Source of the DNA: Tubiluchus corallicola
Lineage: Eukaryota; Priapulida; Priapulimorpha; Priapulimorphida; Tubiluchidae
NCBI GenBank assembly: GCA_030141605.1
Contig: JAQGDQ010000038.1
Coordinates: forward strand, 871,802 to 935,801
Direction: 5' to 3'
Length of the DNA: 64,000 bases
The position numbers and the translations under genes are program-made. Below the pieces are notes generated by a model. It had not been told where the DNA came from and did not search any database. It saw only the letters and a list, made by a program, of their open reading frames with translations. This document shows, piece after piece, positions 40,162 to 54,877 of the stretch (position 1 is its first letter; the number at the start of each line of letters is the position of its first letter).

Positions 40162-40775
40162 ATGTCTTGCTCATCAACGTGGTTAGATGAACAAATACAC
40201 GCATTTGTGGACCTCATGTATGATATAATGAAAGCAGCCGCGGGCGTAACGTACAACCCTCTTCAAAAGGAACTAATATGCAATCTACCACCAATGCATA
40301 TTTTATTCGAATCAGTGGCTAGTAAATTTGTCTTAAACTTATTAAAACACCCAGATGAAGACTTAATTAAGCAAGAGGCACCAAGGGTAAAACTGCTGGT
40401 CATTCTTTAGCATGTTGCCCGAGTCAAATCATTTCTAAAGTGTTGAAGTTGTTCGAAATTAGAGCATACGTGCCGACAAACAAAACCTTAGATACAATTA
40501 AAAAAAACTGATGAATTTCCTAAAGTACAATGGTTGAGAGCACTGCAAAAATAAAAAACTCCTTGCAGGAAATCTATCTGCAATATGTGCAGTTTATAAT
40601 CATCCTCTAAAATTGCCTTTAAGCAGATACAACCCTTTCAATACAGCTGATTCAATAACTGCTGTTTTTCGCCACCAATTCCCATTTGTTTGGTTAATTA
40701 ATTTATATTAATCTTCTAAATACTTTTTGATTGAGAAAAAATAAATAATTTGATTTGATTTGATTTCATTTACTG
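40162..40775 (+). pseudogene. LINE 3'-end fragment with ATTTG tail
   Basis: The frame 40162-40410 contains NLPPMHILFESVASKFVLNL and then KHPDEDLIKQEAPR. In shifted frames the following 280 bp read HPLKLPLSRYNPFNTADS and then FRHQFPFVWLINLY and a stop. These fit the C-terminal part of an invertebrate LINE ORF2. The unit ends in an AATTTGATTTGATTTGATTT tail (40748-40770), the short tandem tail typical of CR1/RTE-like LINEs, which marks the 3' end. Confidence 0.65.
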
Positions 40776-40920
40776 AAACCATACAATCGCAATCGCCTCT
40801 TGCTTAACAGAGTCAGCAAATTGTTTAGATGCCGAATAGGCCTGATTGACAACGAGCTCTGTACATGTGGTCACGCAGCTCAAACCCTCAAACATTAATT
40901 TTAATCTATGATTGCCAATT
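40776..40920 (+). pseudogene. Second LINE C-terminal remnant
   Basis: Directly after the previous LINE tail, LLNRVSKLFRCRIGLIDNEL then CTCGHAAQTLKH matches the CxCGxxxQTxxH ending of another LINE reverse-transcriptase ORF. Because it follows a 3' tail, it belongs to a different, older copy into which the first LINE probably inserted. Confidence 0.6.
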
Positions 40921-41583
<663 letters not shown>

Positions 41584-43460
41584 ACTGATTCGAGAAATAT
41601 TTCCAGATGTGTATAGAAAGCAAAAACTAGAACCAAGAAGCCAAGAAGCCATTTATTTTCTGCTTAAACTCGTGATTAAAGGCTGAAGTGCTTCAAGTTA
41701 CCTACTCATTAAACTGTCAGACTCATTGATGCAACATGTTTTAACATCGAAATATTAAGTACAGGATATATATAATTATGGTAAACAAGGATAACCTGGA
41801 TAAACTTTGAAATGCGTATACTCATATTTGTTCACTAATTACATTAAAAGAGTCCTAGACCTGCTGAGAAATTGGATTGGAAACCAGTTATTTTTAGTTG
41901 AACGTTTAGCTCTTCAATCTCCACCACTGGAACGCTTGTTTATTGCGTACAAGTCTACCGTAGTTATTAAAGACATTACAAATAAAAATATCATGTTGCG
42001 GGTGGATGTGCACTTTTTACAAACAATTTTCCCACTGTTAAAGTAATAACTGATTCCTAAACAAGCTCGGGATGAAGTTTTCCAATGAGGTTAGAACTCC
42101 GTGTATTTTCCATGCACTCCAATAAGCTTCAACATCTCTTTTGTAGAACCAACCCTTTATGTCAAGCTGACTCTACAAAAAGTTGGTTTCGCGCAATCAC
42201 ATTATCAAAGCAGATTTATGATACGGTTTTCAATTCTGTCGACGGGTTGTTCTGACAGGATTTATGCGCGCATCGTTACAAAACCCGCACTCTCTTTGAT
42301 ACTGTGAAAATGAACAGCACTCTCAGTGAAAGTACCGCGGATAAAATAGAAAAAATGGTAACTATCTCGCGTTAAATAAATTCGTTGTGACAGAAATTTG
42401 TTAGCTTAGAGACATGAATTCGATTGCGCTTTGCCTATTTATTATCATTTCTCTGAGTAGATTGTCAGCGGGCTTCAATACTGATATCATATGAATTTAA
42501 TGATACATGACTGCCGCGAGCAACAACCTAAACACAATAGGAGAAGTAATAAAAGAACTCCCAGTCGCGTGCGAGATGCGACAACTGTACACTAATGCAT
42601 CGGCTACGAACAACGTCTAGCTTGAGTATTCAAACTGAATGTTGCTGTTTATAGTTTTCTGTTGTCTCCTTCCGCAACGATTAAATCTTGAGGTCACTTT
42701 TGTGATCTTGGGCCAAAAAAAACATTAGCATAAACTTGAGAAAATGTGTGTGTAGTTTTTCACAGAAATTGTAAAATTTGCTATATTGCGAAGAAAATTG
42801 TTTAGCCTTAAAATAGATTAAGGTTGGCGGCTGGCTGAAATCTCACGCGTAGAGTGGGTAGGTATCATCAAAAATATTTCATTTTAAGATTAATGCGCAG
42901 GCAAGTAATCTTACTAGAGGTCAAAGGTTATTTATTTCAAAACCATTGTGTATTTTCAAAACGGTATAAACTGCGCAAGTTGTTTGCATTGAATTCAGGC
43001 AGGAAATCAATCATTATAGCATCTGCTTTTCTTTAGTGATGTTATACTTGACCTTGGGTAACATTTCAACGTAAAATTTAAAGTGCCTGGGCCGGGGTCA
43101 TCAACGTTTTATGAAGATTATTACAAACGAGGTGTATAAACTTTTAAGCCAGTCTACAAAATTTAACTTCACAAAAAAGACTCGTTTCTTCAGAAGCGTT
43201 ATACCAACCTCCATGAAACATTTTTTATCGTACACTGTTCCATCCGATGAAAGTGAACAATCTAGAACCTTGTCGTACGACCTCTTAGACTTTCAGCGCT
43301 CACCTATTATACAAACCGAAAGATATTTATGTATAGTTTTACGTTTTCCTAAACAGTTTCTGGTGCGTTAGATTTGGTTAGTATTAGTTTGTATTTAGTT
43401 CTATTTGTGTGCGCATTGATAATTTTTTTTCGAAACGATGACGTCATTTATATTGACGCC
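41584..43460. other. Noncoding stretch
   Basis: Open frames at 41807-42307, 42854-43036 and 43111-43371 have no recognisable motif and are AT-rich; I do not call genes. Confidence 0.45.
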
Positions 43461-43525
43461 GCAACAAGTAGTGCGCTGGTCTGCAGATCGCACGGTTACA
43501 AGTTCAAATTCTGAGAACTACTAGT
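43461..43525 (+). repeat. tRNA-like / SINE-derived sequence
   Basis: GTAGTGCGCTGGTCTGCAGA resembles an A-box region plus anticodon arm, and CAAGTTCAAATTCTGAG resembles a T arm/B box. Pairing is imperfect, suggesting a decayed copy. Confidence 0.5.
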
Positions 43526-44984
43526 TTGTCAGTGTTTTATTAATCATTAAACCCTACTAGCTTTGTGTTTCCCCCTGATGAAAAAATCAGAAAGATATAA
43601 TTGAAAATGATCAGATGATGTATATGTACTTACAGTTGGTGCAACGTTTTTATTAACTGTATGATTTTTGCAAGACTATTTGCTTCTAAAATTCCAGAGT
43701 AATAGTGTAACCTTCTCCAATCTATCCTTATCCCCCACTCTCCCCTTTTAACTTTTCGCTTTTTGTTAAGGCAACGTTATCTGAAACGTATGTTAGGTAC
43801 TAATTCGAAACCAATTTGTATCGTTTATAGCAATATGATTACGATCGGTTTGGATTAGTGATTCGAACCACTGTATTTTTATTGCAAAGTCCCAGTTATT
43901 ATTATTATTATTATACTACAAGACATGCTGTGATATTGTAAAGAGAGTTACTAGTTGAATAACTTCAAATCTATAGATTTTTATGAAATATTTTTGTTTG
44001 CATTTGTTAAATGAATGACCTGTAGAAATGCAATTGTATTTATATTCATTTATTAAAATTCTATCGTAAAACGCGTACAATTCTTGTATTAAAATGGGCA
44101 ATATATATATATATATATATAAAAGATAAAATACGATATTAAAAACTAGCAATAACTTTAAACATATTTACAAGAGAGAATTAATTTGTAGGTAAATAAT
44201 TTAAAACACGTTAATATAAAAAATGAAAGTTTATAGACAAATGTAAAATTAATTGCACTACCATGAAAGTCCTTCTCATATTCGCTTCATACAAATTCTT
44301 AATCACAGTAATTGATTCAGATTAGTAATTTTGCACACTGTTCACAAAGTTACGAATGGTTACAGATTTGAGGAGAAAATTCATATTACTCTTTAGATAA
44401 TGCCATCTTGAACAAAAGAACCCATTTCTCTATGCTAGATTGTTTGCTTTTCATTATAAATCTGCTCCGCATTATTCTCACTTGATTTTAATTATCAGTA
44501 GTAAGCAATCTTCTTTAATTACTCATCAGAAGATCTTAATTAACCATTTATTTATAGCAATTAGAAAATGTATATTGGAATGGCTTCAACTGATTTGTTG
44601 TTTGTGTTTCTATGGGCTGTAAACTGCAAGAAGAAATAAATTCAGATAAAAATCTGCTAACATGACTATGTTTATCATGCCATTTTACCTGGTCATTGTG
44701 ATAATTCATGTCAATTCAAGTCATTCGAGTCAATAAAACTGTGATTTTTGTTATTATTACACTCATGTTTGATTGACCCAGATGTATGGTGCACGCAACT
44801 AATGATTTATTTGATTCTGTCTGGACCAATGCAGTTTACGCATTTGAGACTGACAGTTCGCCCTAAATCTCACATATTAGCTTCTCTCTCTAGCCCTTAA
44901 AGTAACCCCAGCTTTTTAAGCATATTACTGTGGTGATAAGCTAACGCCCAGTTCAAAATGATGCGCTTCAATTGAATTCGTTGC
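43526..44984. other. Noncoding stretch
   Basis: Short ATT (43897-43913) and AT (44101-44120) runs; no gene recognised. Confidence 0.5.
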
Positions 44985-45210
44985 AACAGATCCAGCTACT
45001 GGATATCACGAAGTTATAATATAGCCTGCTACTGGACATCATGGGGTTACCGTACCACTTGATATCACGAGGTTACAACAGACCCTGCTACTGGATATCA
45101 CGGGGTTACAACAGATCCAGCTACTGGATATCAGAGGTTACAATAGACCCTGCTACTGGATGCCATGGGGTTACAAACGACCCTCCTACCGGACATCACG
45201 GGGTTTCCTG
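44985..45210. repeat. 33-bp minisatellite, about 7 units
   Basis: The unit is approximately GGATATCACGGGGTTACAAC followed by AGACCCTGCTACT. Starts of the GATATCA element at 45061, 45094 and 45127 give a 33-bp period; the next step is 32. Because 33 is divisible by three, the open frame 45041-45283 is an 11-residue repeat artefact. Confidence 0.93.
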
Positions 45211-45770
45211 TAAACCACGTAAAACTCATTATGTGTATATTTTGCGCGGAAGCCAGCGAGTACATCATCAAATTACGTCCTAATGATTACCGCTCCAGCG
45301 TGATGTTAAACTGCAATAGATTCGTGTACACAATAATAGTTTGATAGAGTAGATTTGCTAATCATTAACGCCAAAATGAGCTCCTTGATAGCTTGGGCTG
45401 ACAAGTGTACTGCCTCCAGCAAGTTTAATTCCTCGTCGTTGCTTTAACACGGACGAGTTTGACAGTCTCTTCGTGATATGGATGATTGAATGCCCTGAAA
45501 CAAAAACCAGAGAGGAAAATGATGTAACACAGCGATCACGAACGTGGTAGTAGAGCTTAGTGTGGTACCGACATCGGCAATTCAAATGGTTACGATATTG
45601 ACGACAATGATGAAACGATGGTGAGATGACGACAATTACGATGATAAGGAACGTGGTGGTGGTCGTCTTTGGTAGCCATGGTGATAGCGATGGTGGTGAT
45701 GCTAGTGGCAGCAGAGGTGTTGCTGGCCTTTTGGCAGTGTTATTCCTGCTGCTGTTGCTGTTTTTGTATG
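45211..45770. other. Noncoding stretch
   Basis: Nothing recognised; GATGGT-rich units appear from about 45600. Confidence 0.5.
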
Positions 45771-45990
<220 letters not shown>

Positions 45991-47694
45991 CGATAATGGT
46001 GATGCTATCAAATTAGTACAGAAAGAGGAAAACTTTTAGTGTAATAAATGGGTGCTAGAAAAGAACATTCCTCAAAAATAATTGCAAACTATAAGTAATA
46101 TCTTTACACACATAATAGCAAATCCAATGTTAAACTTGCGCCTTTTTTCAGAGATGATTATCTTTCGTCGCTTGTCACTTTGTGTTACTCTGGACAATCA
46201 GATAATCGATGAAAATCTCGTTTTCTTAGCCCCGGATTCGTTAATGAAATTCCAAGAGTTGCCAGTAGGATGATACCCACAGCTACGTTGTCTGACAAAC
46301 TAACGAGGCCCCTGACAGTCATCAATTGTAAAGTATACAACATAATCAAATCTGCAGTAAGCGTTTGACTTGCGTCGACAATTGTGTTCTCTCAAGTAGT
46401 CCCGAGAATACTCGGGATTTTACAACCTAAAATAGCTATGCTCGTAATTTTCTTTACGTGGAGAAACATATTCTCTAGCCATTCAGTTTGCATTTATATG
46501 TGAAACATTCCACAATTAAAACAAGAAACACAACATTTCAAAACACTGCTATGGTTTATTATCAGGTAAAGAAAAGAAAATAGGGAGAAAACACAAAATT
46601 ACTATTTATATTTTTGCAGTTTTTTAAATCTTATTTACACATGAAATTCGCAAAGTGCCTGTATGACTCAAGTCTCATTTTATTTTAGGCTAAATCAAAA
46701 CCACTTTTAGCCAAAAAATGAGATGTCTTTCTAAGAACACCATGCATGTGGAACGGTACAAATCAAAACAGCAGCACAATAAGTGTCAGAATGGTCATCA
46801 AATGGAAAATATACAATTAAATTTGAATACACTTGAATTTAAGAAGTCAATAAGTAATTTATAGACATATACCGTGCTTGCAGTTTTTGTGTAAGGTTTC
46901 ATTTTGTTACAATAAAAGTTTTGTTGATACAGTTTTATGTAATTTTATGGAATTTATCTAGATTCAGCTTCGTTTTCATATTATATAGTATTATTTTAGG
47001 TGGTAAGGGTTAACGCTCTTGGTTTTTAAATACGACTCAAAATAAATTTTACATTATTTTAAGTAATTAGAACCATAAATAGTAATGAGAAACTTCTTTC
47101 TAAATTATAGTAAAAGATTTATTTTCACAGTTGCTTTTAAACTGTTTCACTGAGTTTGTGGTTACATTTCTCCAAATTTTTATCTTGTAAGTAATGCATC
47201 GTGTGTCTTTTGACTTTTTTCCACTTTTATTGTTCCATTTACACCTTGCATTCAGTTTTACTACTATGGTGTGATTTCTTTAATGAAACCATTATTTATG
47301 TTATTTATTTATTATTACATTACGTTAGATCAAATCAGTCTTGAACAAACATTGTTTTAATTATTACAAAGTTACTGCAAACTTATTTGCTTTGCCATCA
47401 TATGGAATTTTTGGATTTTACCTAAAACCACCTTCTCTTCACTCATAATTGATGCTGACTACAACAGTCAGTCAAAGAAACTGTAAGAACTAAACTGCGT
47501 TCGTTTCAATGCATCAAACGTCTCTTGCACGTGGCAGACCCTATTTACAGTTGTCAATGTTAGTGGAAGGAAATTGAAAGCCAAAATTACCGCAAATTGG
47601 CAAAATAACTAGCCAGTAAAAATCGTGACCCAATTATTCATCTTTAAAACGTTAGTAAGACACAAGAATGTTGAAAGAACTAATACTTGGATTT
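45991..47694. other. Noncoding AT-rich stretch
   Basis: No exon, RNA gene or structured repeat seen. Confidence 0.5.
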
Positions 47695-48062
47695 CATCAT
47701 TCATGTTTGTTTTCTCTCTTCTTTTTCTCCTCATGTTTCCTCCCTCTTTTTGTATTCTTCGTTTTTCCTTCTTCTACAAATCGTTTTGTTTTTGTCTCGT
47801 TGCTTTTTCCTTCTTGTTTTACTTCTTTTTGTCTTTTTTTCTTTTTTCCTATAATATTTCTTTGTTTTGTCCCTGCTTTTTTACATTTTTTCTTCTTCAT
47901 CCTTTCTTCCTTGTCTTTGTGCCGTTCCTTAATTCTTTCTTTCCATTTTCTTCTTTCTCTTTCATTCTTCCTTTTTCCTTCGTTTTCATTTCTTTTTTCT
48001 TCTGCTTTCCTTCTTGTTCTTTCTATCTCTTTCTCTTTCGTTTTCTTTTTTCTTTCTTTCTT
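47695..48062. repeat. Long pyrimidine tract (TTTC/CTT-rich) on the + strand
   Basis: About 370 bp that is overwhelmingly T and C, with few purines. The Phe/Ser/Leu frames (189 and 156 residues) and the antisense Lys/Glu frame are consequences of composition. Confidence 0.92.
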
Positions 48063-49473
<1,411 letters not shown>

Positions 49474-49514
49474 TGACGTCTTAAATGCGTAATAATTTGA
49501 AAATGACAAAAAAC

Positions 49515-49995
<481 letters not shown>

Positions 49996-50483
49996 TAACA
50001 AACATTACAAAATATATTACAAACATAACAAAACTTTTCTGTGTTGTGGTGAAGTGCATAGTTAAATAGGAAAATACAGTAATTCTTAATGACTAGATTA
50101 AAACAAAAGAAAACTCGTGAAAGAAAAGACACAATGTTTCAAACCACCTCTGTGAATTATCTTTGGTTGAAGAGAGAAAAGATGAGAAGAAAGAACACAA
50201 AAGCAAAATGTATATCCATCCTGGGTACGGGCGGAGGGCAACCAAAATAATGTTTCTGCTTCATATGTATCTGTTACGAACAAGCCTAAGCGTCTGTTGT
50301 CGAATAATCATCGCTTCCGAATCGAGGCTTATAAAGAAGATAGATCAGACATCCCCTCACTCGCAGATGATGCTTCAGACATCCGAACATCAGAGCAATC
50401 CCTTCATAGAAGTCACATGTAAAAAACGAAAAAAAACATAGAATAGAAAAGTACTAAACAATTAGTAACCGGGTCAACTAGCG

Positions 50484-50849
50484 ATGCCTCTTCGTAGAGT
50501 ATTCATAATTCGTCTTGAACGTAGCACTACAACGGATGGCGTTAACCGCTACGTCAAGAATGTCTGTGGCATAGATAGAGAAGTAGAACGCTTACAAATG
50601 AAGTACGATTCTTACTCCTCTTTCGTCCTAAGCTGTCATGGAGAAGAAAGAGAATTAATCATGGCAAGTGAACTATGGCCTCTGGGGACGAGGGTGAAAC
50701 CTTTCTATTCTAAAGCAGTCGGAAAATCGGGTGTGAAATCGACAACCAATCAGATAGGTGGCAAGAAAAAACCAGCCAAGCTGAAAATTGTCTTCCTAAG
50801 AAGACTGACCTCGTCTAAATCAATGAGTGAACATGGCGAACAGCACTAA
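50484..50849 (+). pseudogene. LINE ORF1 remnant (RRM-like segment)
   Basis: A 121-residue open frame starting LRRVFIIRLERSTTTDGVNR, with VERLQMKYDSYSSFVLSC and then a PLGTRVKPF segment. This FVxRL...YxSFxVxC...WPxGxxVKPF pattern is the RNA-recognition-like part of ORF1 in invertebrate CR1/Jockey-type LINEs, which packages element RNA. Its N-terminal extension is out of frame upstream (50160-50460), so the ORF is not intact. It overlaps the start of ORF2 at 50833, as is usual in compact LINEs. Confidence 0.7.
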
Positions 50850-51300
50850 TAATAATAACTTTCTTAATATCGTCAGTTACAATTGCTGTTCAGTACGAAA
50901 TGCTGAATCTGTTAAAGCAATCCGAACGTTATATGAGACACATAGTATCATCTTATTGCAAGAATTGATAATTGCTAGACAAGAACTACATTTACTAAAC
51001 ACGCTTCGTCCACGTTTCCACTTCAGAGTGGTCTCTACATGCCAGTTTGCATCACTTTGGATACTAGTAGCATGATTTGTAGTCATGTAGGAGAAGCCAT
51101 TGTAACAGCTGAAAACGCCACCCACAAAACAGAAGTAACTGACTGCAATTTGGTAAAGCCAAAAATGATGATATAAATAACTACAACATGTTAGACCATC
51201 TGTATTTATCCGCGATACAGAGCCATATAGAGCTATGTGTGACAATATTAGTTGTCAGCACTCTGATCATCTAACATGTCTGCATGATGATGATGCAGCT
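50833..51300 (+). pseudogene. LINE ORF2, endonuclease domain fragment
   Basis: The frame starts near 50833 and reads NIVSYNCCSVRNAESV and SIILLQE, the first catalytic motifs (SYNCxS and LQE) of an apurinic-like endonuclease that nicks target DNA. The frame is lost after 51075. A later piece near 51245-51275 reads NISCQHSDHLTC, matching the terminal SDH motif. Much of the middle is missing or frameshifted. Confidence 0.75.
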
Positions 51301-51599
51301 CAGTCAGTCCTCAGGAACAAAACAAATCACCAGCTGGAATGACTTAGTGGAGGATAAGTAGGAGCTATCCAAACATGTCTTTCATCTGTAGGTCAATAAT
51401 GGAAGACCTTGACATGGTGTCCTGGTCGATGATATGCGACGCACAAGGGCCAATTTTAGACGAGCTTTGCGACAATATAAACAGTAGCCAGAAACAATTA
51501 AAGCTGATAACTTGTTCTCAGTGCAATGGGCTCTAATGTCTTTAAATTTTGGAACAATGTTAAAAAACAATGTAACTCCAGAGTTTCACTCAGTATAAA

Positions 51600-52056
51600 A
51601 TAAATAACGCAACTGGTCAACATGAGATTTGTAATATGGGGTATAACTATTTTAAAACACTGCTAAACAGTGCTGACACTCTTCATCGGCGGAAAAACTT
51701 AAAAGCAATTTTAACAAGTATATCGTATTTTAACAAGTAACCCGTATATCAGCTCAGGAGGTCCAGATAAGCATTAAATCTTTTTTTCTTGGCTTGTGTC
51801 ACCCACGCTTTCTTCCTTGACCGCATCATACAAATGGTTCTTGTTCCTTTGGTTAAAGATAAAAACGGGAACTTAACTAACGCCAATAATTACCTACCCA
51901 TTACGCCCTCAATTATATCAAGTAAGATTTTAGAAATGGCTTTGCTGCAACGCTATGAAAAGTTTTTTTCCAAACACTGACTCGCAATTTAGGTATAATA
52001 AGAATCATGGCATAGACATGCACATATAAGATCTTGAAGAAATAATAAACTTATAT
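51600..52056 (+). pseudogene. LINE ORF2, N-terminal reverse-transcriptase fragment
   Basis: A linker reads NYFKTLLNSADTL (about 51640-51680). Then LVPLVKDKNGNLTNANNYLP and SSKILEMALLQRYEKFF (51836-51970) are RT motifs 1-2; NKNHGIDMHI and DLEEIINLY follow up to the P-element junction. Internal stops are present, including one in the IxDLEE stretch. Confidence 0.8.
52049..52056. repeat. Target site duplication (left) of the P-type element
   Basis: ACTTATAT, identical to 54870-54877. Confidence 0.95.
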
Positions 52057-52116
52057 CAAGGACTACTATACAACAGGACGTGCACGGTCAGATCTCTGAC
52101 TCGGCTAGCGGAGGCG
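52057..52116. repeat. Left terminal inverted repeat of the P-type element
   Basis: 60 bp including AGATCTCTGACTCGGCTAGC; it differs from the right repeat at only two positions (around 52086-52089). The last transposase frame ends inside it. Confidence 0.95.
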
Positions 52117-54446
52117 ATCTATTTTTAACATTTAGTGCTAATAATTTGGAATTACGAATAATAATTACGAATTCGAACGTGAATGTGTGGGGCACTGTAA
52201 GACCTCCCATAGACAATTCTTCAATGAACATTTTCATTTCCTCAGAAAGGAGAGGCTCATCCTCGGGAAAAGAAATGTCATTTTGGCACTTACTCTCCAA
52301 CCAACCTGCGACATATGCACACGCGTTCAGTTCAGTTTTGGAAAGAGTCTCGTCAACACAAATCTCCATAATTTTGGTATCCTCGAAATCAATCCCATTG
52401 CATGTGTGCAACTGGATTTCGGATGATGTGTCTGTGTCCACAAACTCCAGGAATGATGCAGAAACGCGCCAGTCTCCGCCTAGAATGCTGAACAGACATC
52501 TCCAGCTTGCATGAATGCATTGCCCCCCCCCCCTTGACTGCCTGTAAACTGAGAACTCACCCTCTATTCTGTCACTCTGAAGTTCACGCAATAATACGTA
52601 GTGAAATCCAACAGAAAACAAGTGCCTACAGATAGCGAGGTCTGAATCAAATCTTTTCGCGTATCATGTGTCAGGCATTCAATTCTATTTGGTCCGTGTC
52701 CTGATTCGGTTTGCTTAAACAGAGTCAACAACGACTGAAGAGTATCAGATGTATCTTGTTGAACAGATCGATCAGGGTCTCTCATCCTCGTGTCTTGACC
52801 TCTGGCAGAAACATTTACCACATTCCACCAGCGTAGCACTTGCTGAATGAATTCTGCAGTGTCCTGGGCTCCTCGAAGTCTCAGCGATGCAACGACACGA
52901 TCGTTGAACACCCTCAGGACATGTTGCGCATTCTGGAGCTGAAGTTTCGATGGGAAGACTGCAGAATATGTCAAAGGTGTTGACTTCAGCACATTGTCTT
53001 TCTCAGCTTTGTAAAGACTTTTTACTTCAGGAAATGAGCCAACAGTTTTCTTGTCAAACGATAATCTCTGACACTTCTCCGTGATCCAGTTGTTCCTGAT
53101 ACATTTCAGAATGTGGACGGTATCATACAACAGGAACCACACTCGTGTATATTCCAGGGGATGTTCAGCCTCCCAGTCTGTTCGTCTGGTAAACAATTTG
53201 CAGTATTGTTGGTTGATCTTGTGGTTGTCCGTCATGGACCCTAAACAGTTCCTCCCGAATTCTCAACCACTGTAGCAGCCCCCTTCACGACAGAGAATTG
53301 ATATGCAGCAGACAGCTTGTGAACGGGGGTCACTGATATCATCACGCTGGGGCCACTATGTAGACATTTAGCCATCACACATAGCATTGATGTAGCTTTA
53401 CTGTCTGGCTCATTTTTTGCCATGCCATTTAGCACACCCCCTGAAAAAGCCACTGTTGGGCGTATTTTCACTTCATCCACCAATAGCATACAGTGTTTCT
53501 GCTCAGAGCTTTTTACTTTCTGAAATGTTTTACCTAGCACCTTGTCAATATCTGTCGATGAAATAACTGACTGCAGCTTTCTTTTGCTGGGTAACACTAA
53601 AAAGTCACCCAGTTGTTCGTAATTGCAATGGGGAAATGACTCTATTGCAAAGCAATAATCAGACACTGTGAAAGTCTTATCACATAATAGTCGAAGCTGT
53701 CGTGTTAGAAATTTGAGCTTCTTGGCTTTAGCATTAGGAGATTGTTCTCGATTTTGAGCTAGTTCAAGTTCAAGAGACTTTGTCACTTTGTTGACAATAT
53801 CATCAACATGATGAATGTGGTTGACAACAGAATTCACAACCGCGAAAAATTGTGAGTAAGAGGACAGCCCATTGTTCGGACTGAGGATTTTACTTAATGG
53901 CACACGATCCCGTTTTTGAAAGCATACAGAGTAAGAGGGGAACGCAAGGTAGGCTTATTGTGAACAATAATTGACATATAACATTGACTGTGGCCCTCTT
54001 CCATGAACATGCACACAAATTTGTCTTGTGTGCGAGATATAATGAGGTTCTGATACGTCTTATGCAGGTCTTTCTCAGGAGTGAATTCATTGAAAGAAGT
54101 TATTTTATCCTTTTTAAAGAAATAATTCAGCCGCTGGTCCTCAGTTTTTGGAGGGCGAGGTGGTGGCTTTGGAGTGGGCAAGCATGATGTTGGAACGTTG
54201 AAAATACTGGGTGGATCCACCGGCCTGGTGTGACCACCTGGAATTTTGACCATTTGAGTATCCGATGGCCAATGTTTTTCGCAAATTGAAAAATTTCGAT
54301 GGATCAACAACAAAGCCTTCGCGTGGGGGAAGAACACTTAGCCATTTCTGTTTTTCTACATGATCTCTTGGCAGTCTGAACACACGACACTTGTTCTCCG
54401 TGTCATAGTTACCTTTGCATTTCACAACACCACACTTGTTAGGCAT
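52088..54446 (-). pseudogene. THAP-domain P-type transposase, frameshifted
   Basis: The most likely start is the ATG at 54446, giving MPNKCGVVKCKGNY, the typical C-x(4)-C beginning of a THAP zinc finger; FVVDPSKF follows. The second half of the finger (ICEKHWPSDTQMVKIPGGHT) lies in another frame. A middle frame (53903-53241) has LLVDEVKIRPTVAFSGG, matching the catalytic-Asp region of P/THAP9 transposases. The next frame (53235-52564) begins TDNHKINQQYCKLF and has DTVHILKCIRNNW. The last (52621-52088) has LRELQSDRIEGEFSVYRQ, the conserved C-terminal block. Five segments in successive frames mean at least four frameshifts; a run of ten C near 52523 may explain one local error. The enzyme is not functional as read. 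Confidence 0.88.
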
Positions 54447-54809
54447 GCTGCTGAGCACAGATGTATAAAATCCACGAGGAATTTTGAAAATAATCCCCAA
54501 AGAAACAAACACAAGCACGAAAACAACGCTTCACTTGACTTTGAACAGTGACACATTAACAATGACAAAGCACTACTTCCGGTAAAACACACTTACGCCT
54601 AAAGTAGTGCGCTATTTAAGAAGTAAAAATGAACACTAATTTCCTTTGATACATAAAATAAACAATTGGTACTTTTCTCCCGTAATGTAAAGAACCAATT
54701 AAATGAAAAATAATACTCGCTATCTACCGATCCGTCCATTCTTTAATTTCCAAGATCACTACTCTCTAAAGCGCACTATTTCTAGATTACGTTGATTACA
54801 AGTATTGAC

Positions 54810-54869
54810 CGCCTCCGCTAGCCGAGTCAGAGATCTAACTGTGCACGTCCTGTTGTATAGTAGTCCTTG
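54810..54869. repeat. Right terminal inverted repeat of the P-type element
   Basis: Reverse complement of the left repeat with two mismatches. Confidence 0.95.
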
Positions 54870-54877
54870 ACTTATAT
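54870..54877. repeat. Target site duplication (right) of the P-type element
   Basis: ACTTATAT, identical to 52049-52056. Confidence 0.95.

Larger units (their letters stand above)
52057..54869 (-). mobile_element. P-element superfamily transposon (THAP9-like), 2,813 bp
   Basis: Bounded by 60-bp terminal inverted repeats (52057-52116 and 54810-54869) that match at 58 of 60 positions, beginning CAAGGACTACTATACAACAG. A perfect 8-bp target duplication, ACTTATAT, flanks it. It carries one minus-strand transposase pseudogene with an N-terminal THAP zinc finger. Inverted repeats, an 8-bp duplication and a THAP-type transposase together identify the P superfamily. It sits inside the reverse-transcriptase region of the LINE. 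Confidence 0.95.
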
